A stretch of 64,000 nt of DNA from Nemertoderma westbladi (taxonomy: Eukaryota; Xenacoelomorpha; Nemertodermatida; Nemertodermatidae), in the NCBI GenBank assembly GCA_032718475.1, contig JAUCBJ010008029.1:1-64000 (forward strand), written 5' to 3'. A program made the translations under genes and the position numbers. A model generated the notes under the pieces. That model saw nothing but the letters and a program-made list of their open reading frames with translations, ran no database searches and had not been told where the DNA came from. Below, piece by piece: positions 54,731-64,000 of the stretch; the first letter of the stretch is position 1, and every line of letters starts with the position of its first letter.

Positions 54731-55134
54731 TTTGGGTACCCTTTTGTTAGAAAAATATCACCATAAGGATCTCATATAAAAAAATATTTTTTTCAGTGCC
54801 CTAGATGTATGCTTTTTTTTTATCTTCAGTATGGAAGGGGTTAAAGCAGCTTTAAAAACCATTTCACCTGTAATAGATGAGAAGGTGCTTCGAGGAATTA
54901 GCTCAGTAGGACCCCTTCTTAGTGCCTAATCAAGTGAGAACCCGGCAGATAGCTGGTGGATGTTTCGAATATAGTTCTTCAACAACGCTGCTGCTGAGAT
55001 CTAGGAACCCCCCATCTGAATTCTCAAGTAATCTAATCGCTGCACTTATCTTATCTTCAAAAACAAGTTTACTAAAAATCCTGGCAGTATCCATAGGTTT
55101 TTTAGCAGGATATGATTGTTGAAGCTTTTTTGAA

Positions 55135-55690
55135 TTGCTAGAGAGTCACAAAGTAAATCCTCGAATTTACCACAAGCCCACAGCTTTAACCTAGAGGAAA
55201 GGACAGTGCAATGTTCTGAGGATGTAGGATGTTTGAATGCGGTTTTTGTAGAAGAAGATGGGGCATAATAGAGACAAGTTTGAATGCTACACCCTCTAAA
55301 GGAGAGCCTGACTCCCTAAAAATCCTAATATTAGTTATAAATAAAATATAATTTTTATTGCTGTACAAATAATTCTCTACAACTTTATATTTCATAATTT
55401 TTAAGTAAGATTTATATTTCTATATAAATAGTGAAAATTATTATCTTTTTTATTGTAACTAATATTAATTACAAATAATTAATTAATAACAAATAATTAA
55501 AATTTTTTCCACCATTCATTCGACCATATTTGATTCACTACAACTTTAAACTTCAAACTTTAACTGTAAACTCCTCATTTGCCAAGTGTACTTCAAGAAA
55601 TTGTGAATTGTATGATTGATATTATTTATAAAAAATTTAGGTTCTGAGGGGCATATCAGAAAGTGGATTTGTAGACAAGGGGTTAAACAT
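55135..55690. other. Spacer with a possible TTAA terminus
   Basis: No coding sequence is supported beyond the end of the reverse-transcriptase relic. GTAGACAAGGGGTTAA at 55672-55686 resembles a right-hand piggyBac-type end. Confidence 0.35.
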
Positions 55691-55713
55691 TTCGGAAATA
55701 AAATTTTTTAACG

Positions 55714-56000
55714 AGTGTTGAAAAATATCGAGTGTTGAAAAATATCGAGTGTTGAATAATATCGAGAGTAAAAATATCGAGAGTTGAAAAATATCGAGAG
55801 TAAAAATATCGAGTGTTGAAAAATATCGAATGTTGAAAAATATCGAGAGTAAAAATATCGAGAGTAAAAATATCGAGTGTTGAAAAATATCGAGAGTAAA
55901 AATATCTAGAGTAAAAATATCGAGTGTTGAAAAATATCGAGAGTAAAAATAACGATTGTTGAAAAATATCGAGTGTTGAAAAATATCGAGAGTAAAAATA
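55714..56000. repeat. ATATCGAG minisatellite, left arm
   Basis: Alternating units AAATATCGAGTGTTGAAA and AAATATCGAGAGTAAA, about eighteen copies. The reverse complement of this array occupies 56420-56816. Confidence 0.93.
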
Positions 56001-56419
56001 TTGCATTTTGCTTGAGCATTTTATTTAGAATTATAGGACAATATTGCAGTGCATGGGTTACAACAGTGCAAGTGCAAGTAAATGGCATTAATACACCTTG
56101 GGTACCCATTCACCAGATTTATTATACTAGCTAGTTTTTGCTATTTTTGTAATAAATATTATAGAAGAAGTGCTAGCTATCAATTTTGATAAATATATCA
56201 AGATTAGAACAATTAAAATGAAATTAGAATTTTTTAGTTTTAGATCACATTTAAAAATTTTTTAAAATAGCTAGTATTTTCTACTTATTTTTATAAATGT
56301 TTAGAACACGTGTAAGCTACCAATGTTTATAAATATTTTTTGTTCTAGAACACATTTTTTTGTTCTAGAACATTTTTAGGAAAAAAAATTATCATACAAC
56401 CCTTATTTTACAAAATTTT
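56001..56419. other. Central segment of the minisatellite foldback
   Basis: Contains ACTAGCTAG and TTGTTCTAGAACA words shared with the foldback near 7615-7960. No gene. Confidence 0.5.
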
Positions 56420-56816
56420 TTCTATCGATATTTTTACTCTCGATATTTATCAACACTCGATTTTTTTACTCTCGATATTTTCAACACTCGCTATTTTTCA
56501 ACACTCGATATTTATCAACACTCGATATTTTTACTCTCGATATTTATCAACACTCGATATTTTTACTCTCGATATTTTTCAACACTCGATATTTTTACTC
56601 TCGATATTTATCAACACTCGATATTTTTACTCTCGATATTTTTCAACACTCGATTTTTTTTACTCTCGATATTTTTCAACACTCGGTATTTTTCAACACG
56701 CGATATTTATCAACACTCGATATGTTTACTCACGATATTTTTCAACACTCGATATTTTTACTCTCGATATTTTTCAACACTCGATATTATTACTCTCGAT
56801 ATTTTTCAACACTCGA
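56420..56816. repeat. ATATCGAG minisatellite, right arm (inverted)
   Basis: Units TTTCAACACTCGATATTT and TTTACTCTCGATATTT, the exact complement of the left-arm units. Together the arms form a foldback about 1.1 kb long. Confidence 0.93.
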
Positions 56817-56819
56817 TAA

Positions 56820-57275
56820 GAGCTAGTAGAGTTAGAGAGTTAGTAGAGTTAGTAGTGAGTAGTGAGAGGGGGCACGTGGGTACAGCAGGAAAGACCGTGT
56901 AGGCCGCACGAGACATACTACTGTACTTCACAGCCCGTAGAGTAGGTCAGAATAGGGATTATCAAATAAATAATCCGTTATAAGTGTTAATAGCAGAGTT
57001 GTAGAATTAAAATTAATATTAAAAATTAAAATTCAACAAATTATAGTAACAGTAGATAAAATATTCTAGAATATAATAAAAGTAACTGACAAAATTAGGG
57101 AATTTGGGGAAATTTAGTATTTTAGGGAATAAAATAGGCAAATCCAGCAATAACCTAGCAATTCGGACAGAGATAGGCCATTATCGGACCATACAGACCA
57201 TCCTAACTACATCACTCACTTATATTGAGCCTTGGTAAGGCACCACCTTATAGTTGAGCGATCGGGGCGTTCGAA
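56820..57275 (+). other. 5' region of the gag-exonuclease element
   Basis: AT-rich sequence followed by GGTAAGGCACCACCTTATAG just before the gag start. It may be the 3' part of an LTR plus primer-binding region, but a matching LTR start is not seen. Confidence 0.35.
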
Positions 57276-59757
57276 ATGGCGGAGAAGCTTGTTAGAAAGA
57301 GAAAGGCGGAGATGGGAGGAAAGGAAATACTGGTAGATTTCACTGAGAGGCATCCGGAGGAGAAGACGAGGGGATACTACGAGCGGTTAGAGAAGGGTCA
57401 CAAGGCGCGAGTGCTGCAGGACCATTTCAGGGAGGTGCACGAGAGGCGGCTGGTCGGGACCTAAGGGACGCCGTCGCTAGACAACGCGATCCTCGAGCAT
57501 TTCGACTATGTGGTAAAGAGAGACGAGGCGAAGTTCGGGATACCGAAATATCCGAGGGAACGACCGAGGAAGGATTGGAAGAGGTTCGTAGCAGGGGAGG
57601 ATGCATGGTCCTAGACGACGAAGGGACCGTGGAAGACAAGGAGGGTTCGAGGAGAGGGTCGGCGGGGTCGGCCAGAACCATACTTCTGCATTTGGCTGCG
57701 CCAAATGGGGACATATTCCTGTTCGATCTGGGAATGTATGGGAAGAAGAGCGGGCCGAAGTTAAACCGGTTGCCAAGGGTGGTGCAGAATGTAGTAAGAG
57801 AGAAGTCGACGATAAAGGTGCGATCGTCGATCCGCGATGATGCGGAGAGGATCATCGGTCCGGAGACCCCCAACCTCCTGGACACGCAAACGGTCTACAT
57901 GGCTATGACAGGGCCAGCCAGGTTGGGACTAGTAGAGAACACGGGCCATTGTGGAGCGGTGGCGCTGGGCCAGTTAATGGGGCTCGTATGCCACAAGCCA
58001 ATGGACTGGGGTAAATTCAGGGAGGAGTACGGAGCGGAGTTGGCGAACTCGCTGAAGTGGAGAGCGAGGCCGGGGAAACAGGAGGTGTATCAATTCCGGA
58101 GAGAAGCGATAAAGATATATCAGAAGCGATATATCCTACAGGAGGATTGGATAATGATAGGTTTATTAAACCTATTCATGGCCGTGGTTATCGAAAGAGA
58201 GCCAATGGCGTTTCTGCTATCTGGATCACCCCTGAACTACAGAAGTGCCTTCAAAGTGGCTTTCGAGGGTCTGGTAGACCACTCGGGGCTGAAGGGCGTG
58301 TCGGTATACTACAACTGCCAATATCTAGTAGACAGGGAGGTGGATACACCATATCAGAGGTGGGAGAAGCTAGAGGCGGATAGATAAGAGGAGAAGCGAT
58401 TGGAAGAAATCGCTAGATGAGAGAGGAGGGAGGCAGACAAAAGAGAGGCGGAAGCTAGAGGAGAGTGATATGGGTTCGAGGCCCAGGCCTTGGACGATTT
58501 ACAATGGACATCAGGGAGCTCGGGCGAGTCTCTAGGGCGAGAGTTGGGGTGGACGGAGGGTTCGCCGAAACAGTCGACATCGGGATTGCAGGCAACGCCC
58601 ATACAAGCGGGCGCCGAGGGCCTTTTAGCAAAGAGAAGGCCAGGGGAACTGGAAGGATGGAGAGTCACGGGCGAGAGCCAAGGTGGGAAGGGACACAGTG
58701 GATCTACCAGGACACCGGCTTGGAGCCACTCCCAGTGGAGGACGAGGATGACGACGAGTTCGGAGAGATGCCGCCCATCAGGAGAATCGGCCACTCAGAC
58801 ACGGACTGGGTTGGCGGGAGAGTGGTGACGGCCAGCGGGGCGAGGGCCTTCTGGGATAGACCCGGCATGCGGGCCTGGGTGCATGAGGAGCCGGCGATGG
58901 ATTTCGTGGGGAATACTATCAGGTTGGGCGAGCAACCGGGAACGGCACCACGGGTAGTATTCGGAGAGACGATGCCCAGGCGGGACGAGGAGATAGACAT
59001 GGACAGGGACGTTAACCCCCAGAAGTTTGCTTACCAGCGACTCCATAGACCGAGGAGATCGCTTGGGGCGAAGGACGACTTGGGGCGGGACGCGTTGGTA
59101 CTTGGCTGTGATTACTGTGGGAGGCTTACTCACCAGGAGTGGAGCTGCTTGTACCGATTCCAGAAGGGGCGAGTTGCCTCTACTGAGTCATAGGATGGGG
59201 GCATGTCCACGGTTGCACAACCGATGTTCTAAGTGCAACTTCCGGGGGCACTACGGACGCCAGTGTGACTGGATAGACAACAAGGAGAAGTTAAGATCTT
59301 CGAGGAGTGGCCCGATGTCGGCGTCATGACGCGGCAGCGGATGAAGGCCCAGGAATTCCAGTGGGGTTTCTTTAATATTAATTAATATTAATTATTATTA
59401 ATTATTTAATATTAATCCAGGTGGGAGGCCCACCTGGAAATCATCAAACGGAGGCTTCCGTTTACTTATCAAGAAGTATCAATGGCAGCATCGTATGCGG
59501 GAGTGATGAATACACAGAGATATTTAGACAGATGGATGCCACAGAACCGGGGAGAGTTCAGAGATTTCCTGGCGGAGCATGTGCCACGGGCCATGAAGGT
59601 GATCCTATGGGACGCCACAGTAGGGAAGTAACGGCAAGGATGAGGAACCTTAAGGAGGACAAGAACAAGGGAGCAGCGACAACCAGGAAGCGACCAAGAC
59701 AGGAGGACGACAGAGGGAAGGAACTGAGATGGTTCCCAAAGACAGGAGGAGCGAACT
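57276..59757 (+). pseudogene. Gag-position gene of an LTR-type element with DEDD exonuclease-like domain
   Basis: The ATG at 57276 opens a charged N-terminal region, broken by an in-frame TAA (57462-57464) but continuing in frame to about 57605. After a frameshift comes 57575-58387, whose fold signature is a 3'-5' exonuclease: L-D-D-E-G (motif I), I-L-L-H-L-A, F-L-F-D-L, V-R-S-S-I-R-D-D-A (motif II) and a Y-x4-D candidate for motif III. The segment 58465-59193 is acidic then basic, ending in C-D-Y-C-G...C, and in the next frame C-P...C-S-K-C...H-Y-G-R-Q-C (59205-59270), resembling retroviral-type zinc knuckles. A last frame (about 59415-59630) precedes a polypurine tract. Four or more breaks make it a pseudogene as assembled. 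The assignment is by motif only and no polymerase follows. Confidence 0.6.
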
Positions 59758-59760
59758 AGG

Positions 59761-59775
59761 ACTTGGAGGGGGAGA
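59761..59775 (+). other. Polypurine tract before LTR-like segment 1
   Basis: GGAGGGGGAGA immediately upstream of TGTGGGGATGCC, as expected for the plus-strand primer of an LTR retrotransposon. A similar AAGGGGGG run precedes the second segment at 61220-61227. Confidence 0.5.
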
Positions 59776-60355
59776 TGTGGGGATGCCTGGAAGGCACCAC
59801 ATGCGAAGTAATACGAACTCCTAAGTGCAAATTTAATTAAAAGTGCAATTAGTATGTACGTATGTAATAATCATTAGAATATAATCACATAACCAATATG
59901 ATCAAAGTAAGTACTACAGTCATACAACCTTTTCCAACTAGCTACTGAGACTGGGGACCAATTGACCATGATAGGACAAGACACTAGACGACTCACACTT
60001 CTTGAGTGCGATGGCGCGAAAGGGGAGGGTGAGGTTCGTCAGGAGTAAGTGGAGCGGAACGAATAAGGGTGGAGCATAGAACGCAGGGGAGATAGTGAGA
60101 GGTGGTGTTGAGGCGTGTGGAGAGAATACGGGTGCAATTCAATGTGGGGGGAGGAATAAGAGGCAGAGTGGGGGACAAGGAGGTCCGAAAGTAGAGTCAG
60201 TTAGAGTGGAAGTAGAGAGAAGTTAGAGTCAGTTAGAGTGGAGTAGAGATTAAAATTGCGTGTGAGGAATCCACAATTGTCTCGAACCGAGACTCCAGAT
60301 GTCTTGGTGCAACATAGGACAACAATCGACTCCAAGTAAGAGAACTCCACCCCAC

Positions 60356-60374
60356 ACCCGATAGTAGATCGGGT
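60356..60374 (+). other. Conserved hairpin H1, copy 1
   Basis: ACCCGAT-AGTAG-ATCGGGT, a 7-bp stem with 5-nt loop; identical in copy 2 (62448-62466). Confidence 0.7.
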
Positions 60375-60404
60375 TCCAGCGGAATTGAAGCGCACTCAAA
60401 GGTG

Positions 60405-60433
60405 ATGCTATCTTCCCACCAGGAAGATAGCAT
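60405..60433 (+). other. Conserved hairpin H2, copy 1
   Basis: A 12-bp perfect stem (ATGCTATCTTCC/GGAAGATAGCAT) around CACCA. In copy 2 (62497-62525) two C-G pairs become U-G wobbles, so pairing is kept. Confidence 0.75.
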
Positions 60434-60515
60434 GGGGGGAGTGTGAGTTGATTCAATTCCGGCTCACTAACCCCATAAAGTTGGGAAGTGGCGCCCTTTT
60501 TTCAGCAATATTGGA

Positions 60516-60547
60516 GATACGAGATTAATAACAATCAATCTCGTATC
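60516..60547 (+). other. Conserved hairpin H3, copy 1
   Basis: GATACGAGATT/AATCTCGTATC, an 11-bp stem. The stem is identical in copy 2 (62605-62635) while the loop sequence and length differ. Confidence 0.75.
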
Positions 60548-60937
60548 ACACCCAATAACGGGACAACACAATCCCCAAAGCCACACAAAGGGAGGTTAGA
60601 GGTCAAACCACCTCGAGAGGGCAGATAACCAACAGCGGGGGGGAAGCACTCTCACAGAGGTGGGAGGCGTGAAGTAGGTTATAGGCCAATGGGAGACTGG
60701 GAGAGCATCCGCTAGGTAATAAGGCCACAGTACCGTAAGAATGATTAGATATATATTATCAGTATAGTAACATACCAATTTAGTTTACTCAGTCACTCAG
60801 TGCAGACCACACGTTATATTATATTATCAGTTATACTACCAATTTATATTCTGTCAACTGTGTTAGCATATATTATCCGTTTATTCAATCTATAACAATA
60901 TCAGAGCGATAACAACAAACTATCTTTCTCAATTACA

Positions 60938-61227
60938 CGGTGACGCCTAGCTTATCAAACCGGTCGGGATCCCTTGATCCCGTCACAGGGGACCATGAGG
61001 AAATCAAGAAGGCCACTGGAAGACCCGATTTTAGGGTGGTGGAGGAGGCTAGCGAGAGTGGTAGATACTTACCCCGACGAGGACGGAAGAGTCCGGTCAG
61101 TGGAGGTGAGAATAGGAGGCAAGATAGGAGCAAAGGACAGGAAGACCTACAGGAGGGCTGTAGGAAAGTGATGCCTAGTAGAAGGGGCACCTTAGAGTTT
61201 GTCGTCCAAATGTTGGACTAAGGGGGG
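60938..61227 (+). mobile_element. Short internal region between two LTR-like segments
   Basis: Begins CGGTGACGCC, a primer-binding-like start also present after the second segment (CGGTGACGCG at 63118), with a shared GGGATC...TTGATCCCGTCACAGG. It goes straight into an integrase-tail coding remnant and a purine tract. Gag, protease and polymerase are absent, so this is a deletion derivative. Confidence 0.6.
60974..61171 (+). pseudogene. BEL/Pao-like integrase C-terminal remnant
   Basis: Sixty-five codons containing W-W-R-R-L-A-R-V-V-D-T-Y-P-D followed by E-D-G-R-V-R-S-V-E-V-R. This pattern is characteristic of the DUF5641-type tail that ends BEL/Pao retrotransposon integrases (W-P-L-G-R-V ... 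D-G-x-V-R-x-V). The catalytic core is missing. Confidence 0.7.
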
Positions 61228-61499
61228 TGGGAATGAGGGCGAGATGCCCTTCCTACACAAAATATAATAAATAATAAGTAAAAGCAAATAATAAAAATAA
61301 TAAAGTAAGAAGTGTGATAGTAGAAAGTTAGAGAAAGAAGAAGAAAGAAGTAATAGTAGTAGATAGTTAGATAGTAAGTAGTAGTTAGAAAGTTAGTAGA
61401 AGTTAGTAAGAAGTAGTAGTTAGAAATTTAGTAGAAGTTAGTAAGAAGTAAGAAAGTTAGTAGAAGTTAGTAAGAGTAAGAGGAGAGTTAGAAGTAGGC

Positions 61500-61920
61500 A
61501 GAAGAAAGGGAGTGTGGTATATTGACATACCACGAGTAGTAGCAGGGTACATAGTACCGGAGTAGCAGGGTACATAGTACTGAGAGAGTTAGAGGTTGTG
61601 GGTACCGAAAGCGCCACGTAGAAAGAGAGTTAGGGAGTGTGGTATGTAGACATACCATGAGAAGTGGTAGCAGAGGGGTTGTGGGCACCGAAAGCGCCAC
61701 GTAGAAAGAGGGTAGAGGGTGTGGTATGTAGGTATACAATAGAGGTAGTAGCAGAGGGGTTGTGGGCACCGAAAGCGCCACGTAGTGAGAGAGTGAAGGG
61801 TGTGGTATGTAGGTATTAGGTAGTAGCATTATGTAGGTAATAACAGTATTAGTGTACATAGAAGTTAGAAGTTGTGGGCACCGAGAGCGCCACATAGTAA
61901 GAAAGTAAAGAGTATGTAGG
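61500..61920 (+). repeat. Tandem repeat inside LTR-like segment 2
   Basis: Four diverged copies of about 100-120 bp with GGGCACCGAAAGCGCCACGT and GTGTGGTATGTAGRYATA phrases. Confidence 0.75.
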
Positions 61921-62024
61921 CATAGCATAGTAGTAGTAGGGTACTTAGTGGTAAGAAGTTCTTAAGGGCAAGAAGTAAGTAGCAAGGTAGATAGGATGAT
62001 AGCACAGACAGGGGTAAAACTAAG

Positions 62025-62225
62025 GAAAATTGGCACTTTGGGAGTGGTAGAGAACACAGGACATTGTGGAGGAGTGGGGATGGGCCAGCTCATGAGGCTT
62101 GTCTGCCACAAGCCGATGGACTGGGGTAAGCCCCGAGAGGAGTATGAGAGGAGTATGAGGGAAGTATGGAGAGGAGGTGTTGGCGCATGAGGAAGTGAGA
62201 GGATTGCAATTCAAATGTGGGGAGC
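62025..62225 (+). pseudogene. Fragment of the exonuclease-like gene within LTR segment 2
   Basis: Encodes V-E-N-T-G-H-C-G then G-Q-L-M-R-L-V-C-H-K-P-M-D-W-G-K, nearly the same as 57930-58020. DNA similarity continues to about 62220 (CAATTC...GGAGCGAGCAGTAAGA versus 58082-58115). The surrounding gene is absent. Confidence 0.8.
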
Positions 62226-62447
62226 GAGCAGTAAGAGAGAGAGCAAGGGACAGAGAGGTCCGAGAGTAAGAGTAAGAGTGAGGTTTTTTTTTTAAATTGT
62301 GTGAAAAGAGAGTCCACAATTGTCTCGAACAGAGACATCAGATGTCTTGGTGCAACATAGGTTGCGATTGCACCAAGAAGGGGTAGCAATATCATACCCA
62401 GGGGGGCGGCCTGGAAAGCCAACCCCGAGAAGAGAACTCCACCCCAC

Positions 62448-62635
62448 ACCCGATAGTAGATCGGGTTCCAGCGGAATTGAAGCGCACTTGAGGTTGATGC
62501 TATCTTTTCACCGGGAAGATAGCATGGGGGGAGTGTAAGTGGATTCAATTCCACTTCATTACCCACCAGAAAATGGGATAGTGGCATTTTAGCAATATGT
62601 TGGAGATACGAGATTGCCAATATCAATCTCGTATC
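62448..62635 (+). other. Conserved hairpins H1-H3, copy 2
   Basis: H1 62448-62466, H2 62497-62525, H3 62605-62635, in the same order and similar spacing as copy 1. Confidence 0.75.
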
Positions 62636-63202
62636 ACAACTAACATTTGGGGGGGGGGGGGGGGGCAACACAAGCCCCGAAGCGACATAGAAAGGAAGGT
62701 TAGAGGTCAAACCACCTCGGAGGGAACACAGCTAGTAGAGGCTAGCAGCAGAGGGGAAACACTCCCAGAGATATTAGCCAATAGGGGGGAGGGAAGCACA
62801 TGATAGGGAGCAGGAAAGCATCCACTGGGTAGGAGGCCAAGGTAGAGTAGGAGGTAAAGCAATTTTAGTGTATTAATCATATATTATCTCCCATTACCGG
62901 TTTGTTATTCAGTTGTGCTATTCAGGCCATTTAGTGCAGACCGGCAATAGTTTAGACCATCATCGACACCACCCTACCAGTAATTATTTTATCTGTATTA
63001 TCTGCAATATTCAACTGTGCTATCATTCTATACGTTAACTAATATCAAAGACAACAGCAATTCATTCTGTTTTCCTAGTCGGCTTCCCCAAAGCCAGTAG
63101 CACAATCCCTAGCAGAACGGTGACGCGTACTTCAACAACCCAGTTGGGATCTTTGATCCCGTCACAGGACTCGATTATTATAAATCATGTCCTCTGTTTT
63201 GC

Positions 63203-64000
63203 ATGGCAACAGAGTATGAAAGGAGGAGCGTCGACGACTTGGTTAACATAATGACCTGCAGGCTGTCGTTCACAAATACGGATATCAAGAATGCGCAAGC
63301 TGTGTTACTGTTGTTTATTGTAGACCGCGAGGCGACAAAGAAGTTCGGAATTAAACACAACAACGGTGAGAAAATGAGAGAGAAATATGTTTCAGATATT
63401 CTGAACTTAATTGAGGTGCAAGCCTTTAAGGACCTGGATCCCCACCCACGCTTTGTGGTCGAGGACTTCTCCTTGCTCCCTCCAGTCAACCCTTCTTCAG
63501 TGGTTCTCTATACATTGCTGAAGGAGATGGGGTCTCTAAAGAATCGTGTTAATACTCTCGAGAACATGTCGATCTCGAACAATACGTGTGGCATCGAGTC
63601 GAGAACGATGGCCCAAGTTGTAGCCAGGCGACAGGCAATGGGGAAAGTGAACCTGTCTCGCCAAGCAGGCTTCAGACAACGAGGCGGAGGTCCTCCTTCC
63701 GAGACAGTCAGCGTGCCGGCTCAAAACAAAGTGTTGATGGGTTTACGACTATGGGGCCACGCGGCAAGCACCTGCAGCCTGCTGATTCGGTCAGGAGCAT
63801 TCGCAAATGGCTGGTGCCTTTGATTGGAAAGGGTACCTGGGCCGATATAGGCCTAAAGGGTGTAACAAGGACAAAGAAGTGTAACATATTTGTATCTAGC
63901 CTTCATCCTGATACAACCAAAGATGAACAGACCGATTTTATCTCCAAATCTTTTAAGGTGGAGGTAGTATGTGAGAAATTACAGACCCGGTATGATTCGT
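63203..64000 (+). pseudogene. LINE ORF1-like protein, 5' part, runs off the window
   Basis: The frame 63203-63823 starts at ATG and encodes a helical N-terminus and an L-K-N-R-V-N-T-L-E-N coiled-coil motif near residue 115. At about 63720-63735 the reading shifts: the continuation (frame from about 63730 to the window end) gives W-L-V-P-L-I-G-K then K-C-N-I-F-V-S-S-L-H-P-D-T-T and K-L-Q-T-R-Y-D-S, typical of the C-terminal domain of CR1/L2-like ORF1 proteins. The frameshift suggests a damaged copy, or a single sequencing error. The 3' end is outside the window. Confidence 0.6.

Larger units (their letters stand above)
53144..54840 (+). mobile_element. piggyBac transposon, decayed
   Basis: Flanked by TTAA (53140-53143 and 54841-54844) with inverted ends CCCCTTCCGTAC and GTATGGAAGGGG. 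Just inside the left end two copies of an about 210-bp repeat carry the palindromic GTGACATACCTGGTATGTCA. It contains the 3' part of a transposase gene and a long AT-rich tract (54330-54730). It interrupts the antisense reverse-transcriptase element. Confidence 0.9.
51885..55130 (-). pseudogene. Antisense reverse-transcriptase element, interrupted
   Basis: Read on the minus strand, the upstream part (about 55130-54845) and downstream part (53139-51885) belong together, split by the piggyBac insertion. Next to the insertion lies a G-P-S-G-L-D...R-I-L-C-S-K block (about 53090-53000). Then come polymerase motifs in 52953-52345: a conserved R-P-I-S-V-G-E-V-L block, motif A I-D-A-P-N-S-F-N, E-G-T-T-Q-G-D-P-L-A, and the catalytic F-A-D-D. 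Stops and frameshifts follow (52390, 52250, 52105). The S-V-G-E-V-L and D-A-x-N-x-F-N signatures mark a family seen in invertebrate genomes whose clade I cannot name with confidence. Confidence 0.75.
59776..60937 (+). mobile_element. LTR-like segment 1
   Basis: Starts TG after a purine tract and ends ...TTACA before CGGTGACGC. From about 60105 to the end it parallels the second segment (62175-63117), including ACAATTGTCTCGAAC, CAGATGTCTTGGTGCAACAT and three hairpins. The first 330 bp do not match the second segment, so the 5' boundary is an inference. Confidence 0.6.
61228..63117 (+). mobile_element. LTR-like segment 2
   Basis: Follows AAGGGGGG and starts TGGGAATG; ends ...GCAGAA before CGGTGACGCG. 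It contains an expanded repeat block (61500-61920: about four copies with TTGTGGGCACCGAAAGCGCC), a fragment homologous to the exonuclease gene (about 62025-62225), then the hairpin-bearing region shared with segment 1 and a 17-bp G run at 62648. Confidence 0.6.

Noticed and set aside
60105-63117. Hammerhead-type retrozyme in the hairpin-bearing LTRs
   Set aside because: The conserved CTGATGA and GAAA core motifs of hammerhead ribozymes were not found in the right arrangement.

Overview
The window is eukaryotic nuclear DNA from an animal, most likely a marine invertebrate. The signs are one intron-rich host gene with animal orthologues, AT-rich non-coding DNA, several families of DNA transposons and retrotransposons, tRNA-derived SINE-like repeats and long satellites. 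There is no operon, Shine-Dalgarno spacing or CRISPR array. The phylum cannot be fixed from the sequence.

Positions 694-22525 hold one complete gene in ten coding exons on the plus strand. I identify it as TSC1 (hamartin), the scaffold subunit of the TSC complex that restrains mTORC1. The exons join in phase into a 1374-residue protein. Landmarks are the N-terminal helical core with its conserved L-Y-G-M-Y-P-C-N segment, a T-H-F-G-G motif, and a long coiled coil in the last exon. Intron 4 (8 kb) is filled with tandem repeats and small elements, and one repeat array runs almost to the exon 5 splice acceptor. Introns 5-7 carry DNA-transposon relics with visible terminal repeats and target duplications, plus a LINE fragment.

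Positions 22855-40430 are a 34/35-bp satellite with higher-order duplications of about 1.86 kb. It is split by one 4-kb non-LTR retrotransposon (endonuclease, reverse transcriptase, zinc knuckle) with a 5-bp target duplication. Positions 40565-51000 hold an inverted pair of tRNA-like SINE heads, a second tRNA-derived SINE, palindromes, a TTAA-flanked non-autonomous element, a decayed LINE, a 71-bp minisatellite and microsatellites.

A small two-exon gene at 50957-51298 is predicted to encode a 69-residue secreted six-cysteine peptide of unknown function. It is followed by an antisense reverse-transcriptase element (about 51.9-55.1 kb) interrupted by a decayed piggyBac element with matching TTAA ends, and then by a foldback of minisatellite arms (55.7-56.8 kb).

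From 56.8 kb to the end the DNA is purine-rich and made of LTR-retroelement-like pieces. There is a broken gag-position gene with a DEDD-type 3'-5' exonuclease-like domain and cysteine/histidine knuckle clusters. Two LTR-like segments share a series of conserved RNA hairpins. Between them lies a short BEL/Pao-like integrase tail, and the 5' part of a LINE ORF1 runs off the window. The exonuclease-containing retroelement and the hairpins are the least familiar parts of the window.
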